A stretch of DNA of 32,660 bases. Source: Pseudonocardia sp. GTDB taxonomy: Bacteria; Actinomycetota; Actinomycetes; Mycobacteriales; Pseudonocardiaceae. The notes under the pieces were generated by a model. That model saw only the letters and a list, made by a program, of their open reading frames with translations, searched no databases and was not told the DNA's origin. Each line of letters opens with the position of its first letter. Positions within the stretch are counted from its first letter, which is position 1. Shown in pieces: positions 6,877 through 15,323 of this stretch. The position numbers and the translations under genes are program-made. The DNA is taken from assembly GCF_025965585.1 (NCBI RefSeq), contig NZ_JAOPWR010000325.1:1-32660 (forward strand), written 5' to 3'.

Positions 6877-8318
6877 TGGCCTCCCTGGCCCTGTCCGCCG
6901 AGCAACGGATCGACGCGTCGCCCGGCGCGGTGTTCGACCTGTTCGGGGCGGGGTCAGGTGCGGGCTGGGTCTTCGACGCCGCCTGCGACCGCGTCGCGGC
7001 GGGAGCGGCGGTCACGCTGCGCGCACCCCTCGGCGGCCCCACCGGCGAGCCGGTCGAGATGCTGGGGCGGATCACCCGCGCCCGGCCGCCCGGCCGCAAC
7101 CCCGGCCGGATCGAGATCATGCTGGACGTGCCCTGGCGCGGCCGGCTGCGCGTGCTCTTCGACGCGGACGGTCTCGGCACCCGCGTGCGGATCGTCGCCG
7201 ATCTCGACAACGAGGGGCTGCACTGGCTGATGCGCAGGCGCGGCTACCCGGTCCGCGACGACGCGCCCGACAGCAACCATCTCGTCGGCCTGCTCACCAG
7301 CAAGTCCGGTCCGGGCAGCGTCTTCGCCGCCGCCACCGGGAACCTCGCCGCGATGGCCGTCGAGGAGATCAACTCCGACGGTGGGATCCGCGGGCGGCCG
7401 GTGCGGCTGATGGTCGGCGACGACGCCACCGACCCCGTGATGGGCACCGTCGAGGCCCGGCGGCTCGTGCACAACGGCTGCCGCGTGATCATGGTCAGCA
7501 CGACCTCGGCCACGTTCGCCCACGTGGCCGACGAGCTGCGCCCCGACGAGGTGCTGCTCGTGCACACCGTGATGAACGAGGGCGGCCTGGGAGGCGACCT
7601 GCTGGTCCAGCTGGGCGAGCGCCCCTACCAGCAGCTGCGGGCAGCGGCCGACCCGATGATGACGCTCGCGGGCGGACGACGCTGGTTCCTCGCCGGCAAC
7701 GACTACGTGTGGCCGCAGTGCGTGCACGCAGCGGCGCGGCGGGTGGTCGCCGAGGAGCACGGCCAGGTCGTCGGCGAGGCCTTCGCCCCGCTCGGCACGC
7801 GCGACTTCACCCCGGTCATCGAGGCCGTCCTCACGTCCGGGGCCGACGTCGTGCTGTCGTCGTTCGTGGGCGCCGACCTGGTGGCCTTCGAGCGCCAGTG
7901 CCACGCGATGGGTGTGCGGGAACGGGCCCGCTCGCTGGCGCTCGCCCTCGACGAGCCCACCCGCGAGCGCATCGGGGACGCCGCGGGCGACGGGATGTGG
8001 GGCGTGTCGGGCTACTTCGAGCAGCTCCCCGACGAGGCCAACAAGGAGTTCCTGCACCGCTACCGCCAGGCGTTCGGGGCGTTCGCCCCGCCGGTGTCGA
8101 GCATCTCGGAGTCGGTCTACGAGTCGGTCCACCTGTACGCGGCGGCAGCCCGGCGTGCCGGCGAGGACGAGCCGCGCACCGTCGCCCGCGAGCTGCGCCG
8201 CAGCCGCTCGGACTTCCCCCGGGGCACGGTCACGGTGGCCGGGCCGGAAACGGTACGGCAGCAGCTGTTCCTCGCGGAGGCCACACCCGGTGGTTTCGCC
8301 GTGAGTCCGTCGCGTTAA
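6876..8318 (+). CDS. SRPBCC-AmiC-like fusion, putative cytoplasmic amide/nitrile sensor
   Basis: 480 aa from ATG 6876 (a GTG at 6873 is equally possible); either start overlaps the repressor's stop. Residues 1-115 look like an SRPBCC/START ligand-binding fold (EQRIDASPGAVFDLFG, ending DLDNEGLHWLMRRRGYP). Residues about 130-480 form a type 1 periplasmic-binding fold of the AmiC/branched-chain amino acid type (HLVGLLTSKSGPGSVF, AVEEINSDGGIRGRPVRLMVGDD, the FTPVIEAVLTSGADVVL region). There is no signal peptide or lipobox, so it works inside the cell like Pseudomonas AmiC or Rhodococcus NhlC, which bind amides and relieve repression. I infer that it antagonises the ArsR protein when amide is present. 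The N-terminal SRPBCC part is not in AmiC or NhlC as I know them. Confidence 0.82.
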   Translation: MASLALSAEQRIDASPGAVFDLFGAGSGAGWVFDAACDRVAAGAAVTLRAPLGGPTGEPVEMLGRITRARPPGRNPGRIEIMLDVPWRGRLRVLFDADGLGTRVRIVADLDNEGLHWLMRRRGYPVRDDAPDSNHLVGLLTSKSGPGSVFAAATGNLAAMAVEEINSDGGIRGRPVRLMVGDDATDPVMGTVEARRLVHNGCRVIMVSTTSATFAHVADELRPDEVLLVHTVMNEGGLGGDLLVQLGERPYQQLRAAADPMMTLAGGRRWFLAGNDYVWPQCVHAAARRVVAEEHGQVVGEAFAPLGTRDFTPVIEAVLTSGADVVLSSFVGADLVAFERQCHAMGVRERARSLALALDEPTRERIGDAAGDGMWGVSGYFEQLPDEANKEFLHRYRQAFGAFAPPVSSISESVYESVHLYAAAARRAGEDEPRTVARELRRSRSDFPRGTVTVAGPETVRQQLFLAEATPGGFAVSPSR

Positions 8319-8327
8319 ACAACATCA

Positions 8328-8383
8328 CCAACGCGTCAACGCGCCAACGCACATTGACGCGCTATCTGCGCAGTCAATAAGGT
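8328..8383 (+). promoter_or_regulatory. Promoter and operator array of the nitrile hydratase operon
   Basis: A -35 TTGACG (8354-8359) and -10 TAAGGT (8378-8383), 18 bp apart, form a good actinomycete sigma-A-like promoter 30 bp before the amidase ATG. Three head-to-tail 8-mers lie upstream, CCAACGCG, TCAACGCG and CCAACGCA (8328-8351). CGCGTCAA (8332-8339) pairs with TTGACGCG (8354-8361) as a perfect inverted repeat whose right arm covers the -35. This is where a repressor would block transcription; the ArsR protein encoded just upstream is the obvious candidate. Confidence 0.65.
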
Positions 8384-8412
8384 TCCTCCGCAACCGACCG
8401 CGAGGAGCCCCC

Positions 8413-9960
8413 ATGCCCATTGACCCACCGGATTCCGCCGCGCTCGACGGCGTGGCCCAGCACTACGGTCTCGGCCTCGCAGCCGACGACATCGCCTCGT
8501 TCAGCCCGCTGGTGAACGGCCTGCTCGCCTCCTGGGACGCCGTCGAAGAGCTCTACAACGCGTCCGCACCCACGATGCCGGAGCGCGCCTGGGTCCGCCC
8601 GGAGCCCGCCGACAACCCCTACAACGCCTGGTACGTCACCACCGCGATCACCGGTTCCGGCGAGGGCCCGCTTGCCGGCATGTCCGTGGCGGTCAAGGAC
8701 AACACCGCTGTCGCCGGCGTGCCGATGACCAACGGCGCGAAGACCGTCGAGGGCTACGTCCCGTTGCGGGACGCCACCATCATCACCCGCATGCTCGCCG
8801 CGGGCGCCACCATCGCCGGCAAGGCCGTCTGCGAGGACCTCTGCTTCTCCGGGGGCTCGCACACCGCCAGCACCGGCGCGGTCCGCAACCCCTGGGACGA
8901 GACGCGCTCCACCGGCGGGTCGTCCTCGGGCAGCGCGGCACTCGTCGCGTCCGGCATCGTCGACGCCGCCACCGGCGGTGACCAGGGCGGCTCGATCCGC
9001 ATGCCGTCGTCCTACTCGGGCATCGTCGGCCACAAGCCCACGTGGGGCCTGGTGCCCTACACCGGCGCGTTCCCGATCGAGCAGTCGATCGACCACGTCG
9101 GACCCATGACGCGCACCGTCGCCGACGCCGCCAAGATCCTCAACGTGATCGCAGGCCCGGACGGGTTGGACCCGCGCCAGCAGCGTGACCTCGTGCCCGA
9201 CGACTACGTGGCCGCGCTGTCGCGCGGCGCCGAGGGCCTGCGGGTGGGCGTCCTCACCGAGGGCTTCGGGCACCCGAACTCCGAGCAGGGCGTGGACGAC
9301 GCCGTGCGCGCCGCCACCGAGACGCTGCGCGGCGCCGGCCTTGTCGTCGAGGACGTCTCGGTGCCGTGGCACCTGCACGGCGCCCGGATCTGGGACGTCA
9401 TCGCCACCGAGGGCGCCGCCGCGCAGATGGTGGACGCCAACGGCTACGGCATGAACTGGAAGGGTCTCTACGACCCCGAGGTCATCGAGCACTACGGCAA
9501 CCAGTGGCGCGCCGACGGCAGCCAGTTCTCCGAGACCGTCAAGCTCGTGCTCCTGGCCGGTCGTTACGCGATCAACACCTATCAGGGCAAGCACTACGCC
9601 ATGGCCCAGAACCTCGCGATCGACCTCAAGGCCGCCTACGACGAGGCGCTCTCGCGCTACGACGTCCTGGTCATGCCGACCACGCCGATCCAGGCCTCGG
9701 TCATCCCGGCGCCGGACGCTCCCCGCGAGGAGATCATCGGCCGGGCGCTGGAGATGCTCGCCAACACCTCCGTCACCGACGTCACCGGCCACCCGGCCTG
9801 CTCGGTCCCCGCAGGCCTGGTGAACGGCCTGCCCACCGGGATGATGATCGTCGGCAAGCACTTCGACGACGCCACGGTGCTGCGCGTCGCGAACACGTTC
9901 GAACAGGCGGTCGGGGGCTTCCCGGCGCCTTCCGCTGCAACGGCTGGGAGCCAGGCATGA
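8413..9960 (+). CDS. Amidase of the nitrile hydratase operon (amidase signature family)
   Basis: 515 aa. Hydrolyses the amides made by nitrile hydratase to carboxylic acid and ammonia. The Ser-cisSer-Lys triad is complete: Lys95 in VAVKDN, cis-Ser170 in TGGSSSGS, and nucleophile Ser194 in GGDQGGSIR. Segments such as [34 protein letters not shown] and [11 protein letters not shown] closely resemble the enantioselective amidases linked to Rhodococcus nitrile hydratases (about 520 aa). The ATG has a GAGGAG site. It is the first gene after the regulated promoter and overlaps the beta-subunit start by ATGA, so the order is amidase, beta, alpha, activator with coupled translation. Confidence 0.95.
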   Translation: MPIDPPDSAALDGVAQHYGLGLAADDIASFSPLVNGLLASWDAVEELYNASAPTMPERAWVRPEPADNPYNAWYVTTAITGSGEGPLAGMSVAVKDNTAVAGVPMTNGAKTVEGYVPLRDATIITRMLAAGATIAGKAVCEDLCFSGGSHTASTGAVRNPWDETRSTGGSSSGSAALVASGIVDAATGGDQGGSIRMPSSYSGIVGHKPTWGLVPYTGAFPIEQSIDHVGPMTRTVADAAKILNVIAGPDGLDPRQQRDLVPDDYVAALSRGAEGLRVGVLTEGFGHPNSEQGVDDAVRAATETLRGAGLVVEDVSVPWHLHGARIWDVIATEGAAAQMVDANGYGMNWKGLYDPEVIEHYGNQWRADGSQFSETVKLVLLAGRYAINTYQGKHYAMAQNLAIDLKAAYDEALSRYDVLVMPTTPIQASVIPAPDAPREEIIGRALEMLANTSVTDVTGHPACSVPAGLVNGLPTGMMIVGKHFDDATVLRVANTFEQAVGGFPAPSAATAGSQA

Positions 9961-10658
9961 ACGGCGTGCACGATCTCGGAGGCACCGACGGGCTCGGACC
10001 CGTACCCGTACCGGACTCCGAGCCGGTGTACCACGCGGAGTGGGAGAAGGCCGCGTTCGCGATGTTCTCCATGGCGTTCCGCGCCGGTTTCTTCGGCGTC
10101 GACGCCTTCCGCTACGGCATCGAGCAGATGCACCCGGCCGCGTACCTGCTCTCGCCGTACTACGACCACTGGGCCCACACCGTCGAGCACTACGGCGTGG
10201 CCAAGGGCGTGCTCGACGAGGCCGAGATCGACAAGCGCATGCAGTACTTCCTCGAGAACCCCGACGCCCCGATGCCCCAGCGGGAGGACCCCGACCTGCT
10301 CGCGTTCGTCGAGGGTGTCGTCAAGTCGGGCGCGCCCGCGAGCCGGCCGTCGGACAAGGTCGCGCAGTTCGCCGTCGGCGACACCGTGACCGTGCTCGCC
10401 GACAGCCCGTTCGGCCACACCCGTAAGGCCCGTTACGTCCGCGGCAAGACCGGCGTGATCACCGCCGCCCACGGCACGATGATCTACCCGGACAGCGCCG
10501 GCAACGGCGGTGACGACGCGCCCGAGCACGTCTACACCGTGAAGTTCACCAACGAGGAGCTCTGGGGCGCGGAATCCGCCGAGCCCAACGGCGTCGTCTA
10601 CTTCGACGTCTGGGAGCCCTACATCGTCCCCGCCACCGCTTCGGAGAAGGCAGCCTGA
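9957..10658 (+). CDS. nthB: Nitrile hydratase beta subunit, cobalt type
   Basis: 233 aa. Forms the alpha-beta unit that hydrates nitriles to amides. The N-terminus [16 protein letters not shown] is the family hallmark. A helical half (about 20-130, with [14 protein letters not shown] and SPYYDHW) is followed by an SH3-like barrel from about 140 ([27 protein letters not shown], the PEHVYTVKF strand, ELWG, and WEPYI at the end). The conserved Arg of GHTRKARY that contacts the oxidised alpha cysteines is present. Length and beta-before-alpha order match the Pseudonocardia thermophila type. The ATG overlaps the amidase stop (ATGA), and its own stop overlaps the alpha start (TGATG). Confidence 0.96.
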   Translation: MNGVHDLGGTDGLGPVPVPDSEPVYHAEWEKAAFAMFSMAFRAGFFGVDAFRYGIEQMHPAAYLLSPYYDHWAHTVEHYGVAKGVLDEAEIDKRMQYFLENPDAPMPQREDPDLLAFVEGVVKSGAPASRPSDKVAQFAVGDTVTVLADSPFGHTRKARYVRGKTGVITAAHGTMIYPDSAGNGGDDAPEHVYTVKFTNEELWGAESAEPNGVVYFDVWEPYIVPATASEKAA

Positions 10659-11269
10659 TGAGCACGACGATTCGCACCCAGGAAGAGATCGCGGCCCGCG
10701 TCAAGGCGCTCGAGGCCATCATGATCGAGAAGGGGATCATGACGACCGGCGCGGTCGACCGCCTCGCCGAGATCTACGAGAACGAGGTCGGCCCCCAGCT
10801 CGGGGCGGCGGTCGTCGCGAAGGCGTGGACCGACCCGGAGTTCAAGGCCCGGCTGGTCGAGGACGCCACGAAGGCCTGCGCAGAGCTGGGCATCGGCGGT
10901 CTGCAGGGCGAGGACATGGTCGTCGTCGAGAACAGCCCGACCGTGCACAACGTCATCACCTGCACCCTGTGCTCCTGCTACCCGTGGCCGGTGCTCGGGC
11001 TCCCCCCGAACTGGTACAAGGGCCCGGAGTACCGCTCGCGCATCGTGCGCGAGCCGCGCAAGGTGCTGCGCGAGGACTTCGGCTTCGACGTGCCCGACTC
11101 CGTCGAGGTGCGGGTGTGGGACTCCTCGTCGGAGATGCGCTACTGGGTCCTCCCGGAGCGCCCGGCCGGCACCGAGGGCCTCGACGAGAAGGCGCTCGCC
11201 GCGCTCGTCACCCGCGACTCGATGATCGGCGTCGGCCCGGTCGCGTCGACTCCTCCCGGGCAGGCCTGA
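10658..11269 (+). CDS. nthA: Nitrile hydratase alpha subunit, cobalt type
   Basis: 203 aa. Carries the catalytic low-spin metal centre. The metal claw is CTLCSC with Cys102, Cys105, Ser106 and Cys107; Thr103 marks the cobalt-containing class (iron enzymes have Ser there). Cys105 and Cys107 are expected to be oxidised to sulfinic and sulfenic acids. The following [20 protein letters not shown] and [10 protein letters not shown] are standard. Starts with a one-base overlap to the beta gene and ends with a one-base overlap to the activator gene. Very secure. No NhlF-type cobalt permease is visible in the window, so cobalt uptake must be encoded elsewhere. Confidence 0.97.
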   Translation: MSTTIRTQEEIAARVKALEAIMIEKGIMTTGAVDRLAEIYENEVGPQLGAAVVAKAWTDPEFKARLVEDATKACAELGIGGLQGEDMVVVENSPTVHNVITCTLCSCYPWPVLGLPPNWYKGPEYRSRIVREPRKVLREDFGFDVPDSVEVRVWDSSSEMRYWVLPERPAGTEGLDEKALAALVTRDSMIGVGPVASTPPGQA

Positions 11270-11676
11270 TGGCCTTCCGTCAGGACACCACCGAGCTCGG
11301 CGACGCCCGTCGCCGCGTCGAGGAGCTGGTCTGCCAGCTCCCCGGCGGGGATCGCGCGTTCAACGAACCGTGGGAGCTGCGGGCGTTCGCGATGGCCGTG
11401 GCGGCCTACCACTCCGGTCAGTACGAGTGGAGCGAGTTCCAGCTCTCGCTGATCGACTCCATCAAGAAGTGGGAGGAAGCAGGCGTCAGCGAGAACCCGG
11501 CGCCGTGGTCGTACTACGAGCACTGGCTGGAGGCCCTGGAGACGGTGCTGGCCGGCAACGGCGCGCTGTCCGACGCCGCGCTCGACGAGCGTACGAAGGC
11601 CGTCCTGTCCACCCCGAAGAACGCCAACCACCACGAGGCCCACCGCGAACCGGTCGCGGTGGACCCGGCCAGGTAG
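11269..11676 (+). CDS. Nitrile hydratase activator / P14K-type metallochaperone
   Basis: 135 aa. A homologue of the beta-subunit N-terminal half (FNEPWELRAFAMAVAAYHSG, YEWSEFQLSLIDSIKKWE, YYEHWLEALE). In cobalt nitrile hydratases such proteins (P14K, NhlE, epsilon) bind apo-alpha and deliver cobalt and oxidised cysteines by swapping alpha subunits between complexes. The length fits the roughly 140 aa family. The gene starts on the last base of the alpha stop and is the last tightly coupled member of the operon; 86 bp with a strong hairpin then separate it from the next gene. Confident for family, inferred for mechanism. Confidence 0.92.
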   Translation: MAFRQDTTELGDARRRVEELVCQLPGGDRAFNEPWELRAFAMAVAAYHSGQYEWSEFQLSLIDSIKKWEEAGVSENPAPWSYYEHWLEALETVLAGNGALSDAALDERTKAVLSTPKNANHHEAHREPVAVDPAR

Positions 11677-11687
11677 CGCTCGGCGCC

Positions 11688-11729
11688 CGTGCGCGGTAAT
11701 CGTTGCTCCAGCAACGGCTACCGCGCACG
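11688..11729. terminator. Large perfect hairpin after the nitrile hydratase operon
   Basis: CGTGCGCGGTA (11688-11698) pairs perfectly with TACCGCGCACG (11719-11729). Inside it, CGTTGCT (11701-11707) pairs with AGCAACG (11710-11716), leaving a symmetric 2x2 internal loop and a two-base tip. Eighteen base pairs make it the strongest structure in the window. It starts 12 bp after the activator stop and ends 33 bp before the next GTG. No T-run follows. It could be a bidirectional terminator, an mRNA-stabilising hairpin, or a dispersed palindromic repeat. Confidence 0.6.
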
Positions 11730-11762
11730 CACGTGTCCGGCCCCCAACGACGAGGGAGAACG

Positions 11763-12800
11763 GTGTCCGGCTACTACTCAGACGACGTCCACGGCAAGCA
11801 CGAGTACTTCGAGCTCGGTGGCTTCCCGCTCACAACCGGCTACACGCTCCCCAATGCCCGCCTGGCCTACAAGACGCTGGGCACGCTCAACGCGGCCAAG
11901 GACAACGCGGTGCTGTTCCCGCACATGTTCAGCGGCACGTCGGCGTCGATGGAGACGTTCGTTGGCGAGGGCCGCCCGCTCGACCCCGCGAAGTACTTCG
12001 TGATCTTCCCCGGGCAGTTCGGCGGCGGGTTCTCCTCGAGCCCGTCCAACACGCCCCCGCCGTTCGACCGCGGCCAGTTCCCGCCCGTCGCCATCGCCGA
12101 CGACGTGGTGGCCCAGCACCGGCTCGTCACCGAGCACTTCGGCATCTCCACGCTGCACGCCGTGCTCGGCTGGTCGATGGGTGCGCAGCAGACCTACGAG
12201 TGGGCCGTCCGCTACCCGGACCTGGTGCCGCGCGCCGCGGTGTTCGCGGGCACCGCACGCACGCCCGTGCACAACCAGATCTTCATCGACACCCACACCG
12301 AACTGCTCATCTCCGACCCGGAGTTCAAGGGCGGTTTCTACGACGACTCGGCGCAGGTCCACGTCGGGCTGCGCCGGCTCGCCGTCTCGTTCTCGCTGAT
12401 GGGCCTGTCGTCGTCGTTCTACCGCGACGAGCTGTGGCGCAGCCTGGGCTTCGTCTCCTCCGACGACTTCCGGCAAGGCTTCATCCGCGGCTACTTCGCG
12501 CCGATGGACCCCAACAACCTGCTGTGCCAGAACCGGAAGTGGAAGGCGGGTGACGTCGGCGCGCACGCGGGCGGTGACCTCGCGGACGCCCTCGGGAAGA
12601 TCACCGCGAAGTTCTTCGTCAGCGCGTTCTCCGAGGACCTGTTCTTCCCGCCCGAGGACTGCAAGGCCGACTGCGACATGGTCCCGACCGGGCAGTACCG
12701 CCCGATCGAGACCCCGATGGGCCACTTCGGCATGTTCTGCCTGCGCCCGGAGGACCAGGAGGCCATCGACGCGGTGATCGCGGAGACACTGGCCGCCTGA
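11763..12800 (+). CDS. MetX-like alpha/beta hydrolase or acyltransferase
   Basis: 345 aa from GTG behind GAGGGAGAA. The layout is that of the homoserine O-acetyltransferase family: an N-terminal strand region (PNARLAYKTLGTLNAAKDNA, LFPHMFSGTSASMETF), nucleophile Ser138 in GWSMGAQQTYEWA, a helical lid (about 170-270), a likely acid in AFSEDLFFPPEDC and His in MGHFGMF. True MetX enzymes have GGSMGGMQ and homoserine-binding Arg/Tyr residues; here GWSMGAQQ differs, so it is probably not a methionine biosynthesis enzyme. It lies between the nitrile hydratase operon and a second amidase. A role in nitrile or amide catabolism, for example hydrolysing an ester or activated acid, is inference. Confidence 0.75.
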   Translation: MSGYYSDDVHGKHEYFELGGFPLTTGYTLPNARLAYKTLGTLNAAKDNAVLFPHMFSGTSASMETFVGEGRPLDPAKYFVIFPGQFGGGFSSSPSNTPPPFDRGQFPPVAIADDVVAQHRLVTEHFGISTLHAVLGWSMGAQQTYEWAVRYPDLVPRAAVFAGTARTPVHNQIFIDTHTELLISDPEFKGGFYDDSAQVHVGLRRLAVSFSLMGLSSSFYRDELWRSLGFVSSDDFRQGFIRGYFAPMDPNNLLCQNRKWKAGDVGAHAGGDLADALGKITAKFFVSAFSEDLFFPPEDCKADCDMVPTGQYRPIETPMGHFGMFCLRPEDQEAIDAVIAETLAA

Positions 12801-12829
12801 ACCGGGCCGCGCGGGCGATCATCGGCGGT

Positions 12830-14026
12830 GTGAGCCAGTCACTCAACGCCGTCGTCACCGTCCTCGACCCGGGCACGCCCGGCTCCGGCCCATTGGCCGG
12901 GCTGCGGTTCGGGATCAAGGACAACATCGGGATCGCCGGGGTGGCATCGACGTGCGCCTCGGCGTTCTTCGCCGACCGGATCGCGGCCGCGGACGCCGAG
13001 GTCGTCAGCCGGCTGCGGGACGCGGGCGCCTCCCTGGTGGCGACGCTGAACATGGCCGAGTTCGCGATGGGCGTGACGTCGCAGAACTCGGTGCACGGTG
13101 GCGTCCGCAACCCGTGGGACCTCGACCGGATCCCCGGCGGGTCGAGCGGCGGCTCCGGAGCGGCGGTCGCGGCCGGGCTCGTGGACGTCGCGCTTGGCAC
13201 CGACACCGGCGGCTCGGTGCGGATCCCCGCCTCCATGAACGGCGTCACCGGCCTGCGTCCGACGGTCGGGTCGGTGAGCGACGACGGGGTGTTACCCGTC
13301 TGCCTCGAGGCCGACGTGGTGGGCCCGCTGGCCCGCTCCGTCGGCCTCGTCGCGCGGACGCACGCGGTGCTGACCGGACGGCCGGTGGCCGGCGTCGCGC
13401 CGCCCAGCACGGTCGGTGTGGTCACGGTGCCGCTCGCCGTGGACGACGGGGTGGCCGTCCGCGTCGACGCCGCGGTGCGGGACCTGGAGTCGGCCGGGGC
13501 CCGGCTCGTGCCGGTGACCGTGCCCGGGTTCGCCGAGGTGCGGGAGTCGCTCTACACCGTGGTCTACGCCGACGTCGCGGCCCAGCACCGCGAGCGGATC
13601 CTCGGCGAGCCGGAGCGTTTCCAGCCCGACACGCTCACGCGCTTCCGGCTCGGGCTGGACACCACCCCGGCTCAGCGGGCCGCGGCGATGGCGGAGATCG
13701 AGGAGTTCCGCCGCGGCCTCGACGCGCTGTTCGCCGACGTGGACGTGCTGCTGACGCCGACGGTCGCCGTCGACGTGCCCCTCATCGGAGGTGATCCCGA
13801 CGTGCTCGCCGTGACCCGCCGCGTCGGCGAGCTCACCGCGCCGTGGTCGGCGCACCTCGGCCCGACGCTCGCGCTCCCCGTGGGGCCGCACCCGGGGTCC
13901 GGGATGCCCGTGGGCGTGCAGCTCACCGGGCCGGCCGGGAGCGAGGACCTGCTGTTCGCGGCCGGTGCCACCTTCCAGCGCCGGACGTCCTGGCACGAGC
14001 TGCGTCCGCCCCTGCACGCGGCGTGA
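12830..14026 (+). CDS. Second amidase-signature hydrolase (GatA-like)
   Basis: 398 aa from GTG, 29 bp behind the MetX-like gene. The full catalytic set is present: Lys30 in FGIKDN, cis-Ser105 in GGSSGGS and Ser129 in GTDTGGSVR. It is over 100 residues shorter than the operon's first amidase because it lacks the N-terminal helical extension and some C-terminal loops, so it is a different branch (compact amidases close to AtzF/GatA-like enzymes). It is not GatA itself: no gatB or gatC is near. The substrate is unknown; small amides, allophanate-like or carbamoyl compounds are possible. Its position suggests it shares the amide-degrading role. Confidence 0.88.
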   Translation: MSQSLNAVVTVLDPGTPGSGPLAGLRFGIKDNIGIAGVASTCASAFFADRIAAADAEVVSRLRDAGASLVATLNMAEFAMGVTSQNSVHGGVRNPWDLDRIPGGSSGGSGAAVAAGLVDVALGTDTGGSVRIPASMNGVTGLRPTVGSVSDDGVLPVCLEADVVGPLARSVGLVARTHAVLTGRPVAGVAPPSTVGVVTVPLAVDDGVAVRVDAAVRDLESAGARLVPVTVPGFAEVRESLYTVVYADVAAQHRERILGEPERFQPDTLTRFRLGLDTTPAQRAAAMAEIEEFRRGLDALFADVDVLLTPTVAVDVPLIGGDPDVLAVTRRVGELTAPWSAHLGPTLALPVGPHPGSGMPVGVQLTGPAGSEDLLFAAGATFQRRTSWHELRPPLHAA

Positions 14027-14030
14027 CTCG

Positions 14031-14099
14031 TTCACATTCGACGACTTCGAGAAGGGCGTGCACGACTTCGGCGAGAGGGTCATGCCGCTGGTCGGCTGA
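14031..14099 (+). pseudogene. Possible C-terminal relic of a flavin-dependent oxidoreductase
   Basis: Right after the amidase stop the frame reads FTFDDFEKGVHDFGERVMPL and then VG-stop. This looks like the last amphipathic helix of luciferase-like (LLM) monooxygenases, many of which end with a similar DDF..GV..FGERV.P pattern. No start codon or upstream part is present. It overlaps the 3' end of the opposite-strand monooxygenase by 20 bp. It may be the stump of a gene lost by rearrangement. The call rests on one short helix. Confidence 0.35.
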
Positions 14100-15285
14100 C
14101 GGCCGGGGTCTCCCACTCCACGTGGTGGGCGTGGATCCAGTCCGTGTTCTGCTTCTGCGCCATCCGCAGGCCCAACGGGAGCAGCGCGTCGCGGAGGATC
14201 CGCCCCACCGGCCCCGCGGCCTTGCTGTTGCTCGACCTGGCCCCGTGCTTGACGATCCTCTCCACCCGTTCCCGGCGCAGCTGCTCGAACAGCCGGAACG
14301 CGGTCGGGACGTCCGGAGCGTCGCGCAGGAAGCGGGCGATCAGCACGGCGTCCTCGAGTGCCATCGCCGCCCCCTGGCCGGCGGCCGGGGACGTCGCGTG
14401 GGCGGCGTCGCCGATCACGATCATGGTGCCGCGGTGCCAGGTGGGCACCGTCGGCATGTCGTAGGTGGCCCACCCGGCCAGCGGCCCGGGCGCCGCGCGG
14501 ACGATCTCCGCGAACGGGCCGCGGTCGGACGCGGTGAGCGCGAGCAGCCAGGTGCGCCAGTCCTCGTCGGTCATCGCGGCGAGCTCCGCGGCCGTCGGCT
14601 CGTCGGCGCGCGGCGGGTTGGCGAACCAGCCGAGGCCGCCGTCCGGGGTGACGACGTAGGCCCAGAAGCACCGTTTCCCGAACACCATCTGGAACTCACC
14701 GACCGGCGCGTCCGGGACGGTCATCCCGGGGATGAAGCCGCCGATGTTCAGCACCGGGACGTACCGCACGGGCGGCGCCGCCGGGTCGATCACCTGGCGC
14801 ACGCAGGAGCGGATGCCGTCACAACCGACGAGCAGGTCACCCTCGGCCGTGCTGCCGTCCGCGAAGCGCGCGGTCACCCGCGTGCCCGTGGGCGTGGCGT
14901 CGACGAAACGCCTGCCGTACGCGATCGACGCCCCGCGGGCCACGGCCTCGTCCCGCAGCGCCGCGTAGAGGCCGGCGCGGGGCATCATCTGCGTCGGCGT
15001 GCCGTCGGCGAGCGGCGCGCCGTTGGACATCCGGCCCAGCACCCTGCCCGAACCGGACAGGAAACGCATCGACGGCTGCGGGAATCCCACCCCTCGGACG
15101 ACGTGCTGCGCGTCGACGGCGGCCAGTGCGTCGATGCCGTTGGCCTGCAACGTCAGCCACGAGCCCAGCTCGTCGGCCCCGGTGGGGTGGCCCTCGAACA
15201 CCTTCGCGTGGATGCCGGCCTTCTGCAGGGCCATCGCCGCGACCGGCCCCGCGATCCCCGCCCCGATCACCAGTGCTGTGGTCAT
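14080..15285 (-). CDS. FAD-dependent class A monooxygenase
   Basis: 401 aa. An NAD(P)H- and FAD-using aromatic or hydrophobic-substrate hydroxylase. The FAD dinucleotide motif GAGIAG is at residues 8-13, with Glu near 32 after the second strand (KVFEG). The dual FAD/NAD(P)H motif reads DLLVGCDGIRS and the third motif IGDAAHATSPAAGQGAAMALED. The C-terminus lacks membrane or thioredoxin-like extensions. Start ATG 15285 has GAGGAGG seven bases upstream. It is divergent from a MarR regulator, with only 89 bp of repeat-rich DNA between them. That is the usual arrangement for an inducible detoxifying hydroxylase under MarR control. Substrate unknown. Confidence 0.9.
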   Translation of the reverse strand: MTTALVIGAGIAGPVAAMALQKAGIHAKVFEGHPTGADELGSWLTLQANGIDALAAVDAQHVVRGVGFPQPSMRFLSGSGRVLGRMSNGAPLADGTPTQMMPRAGLYAALRDEAVARGASIAYGRRFVDATPTGTRVTARFADGSTAEGDLLVGCDGIRSCVRQVIDPAAPPVRYVPVLNIGGFIPGMTVPDAPVGEFQMVFGKRCFWAYVVTPDGGLGWFANPPRADEPTAAELAAMTDEDWRTWLLALTASDRGPFAEIVRAAPGPLAGWATYDMPTVPTWHRGTMIVIGDAAHATSPAAGQGAAMALEDAVLIARFLRDAPDVPTAFRLFEQLRRERVERIVKHGARSSNSKAAGPVGRILRDALLPLGLRMAQKQNTDWIHAHHVEWETPAVSRPAA

Positions 15286-15323
15286 GCCGCCTCCTCGGTA
15301 AGCTCACTCGGACGAGCAAGTAT

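Noticed and set aside
8319-8360. Tandem CAACGCG units as a possible CRISPR or integron-type repeat
   Set aside because: The units are contiguous 8-mers without spacers and lie at a promoter, which fits operator sites.
11763-12800. Calling this gene metX (homoserine O-acetyltransferase)
   Set aside because: The nucleophile elbow and substrate-binding residues differ from true MetX and there is no methionine gene nearby, so only the fold-level name is justified.
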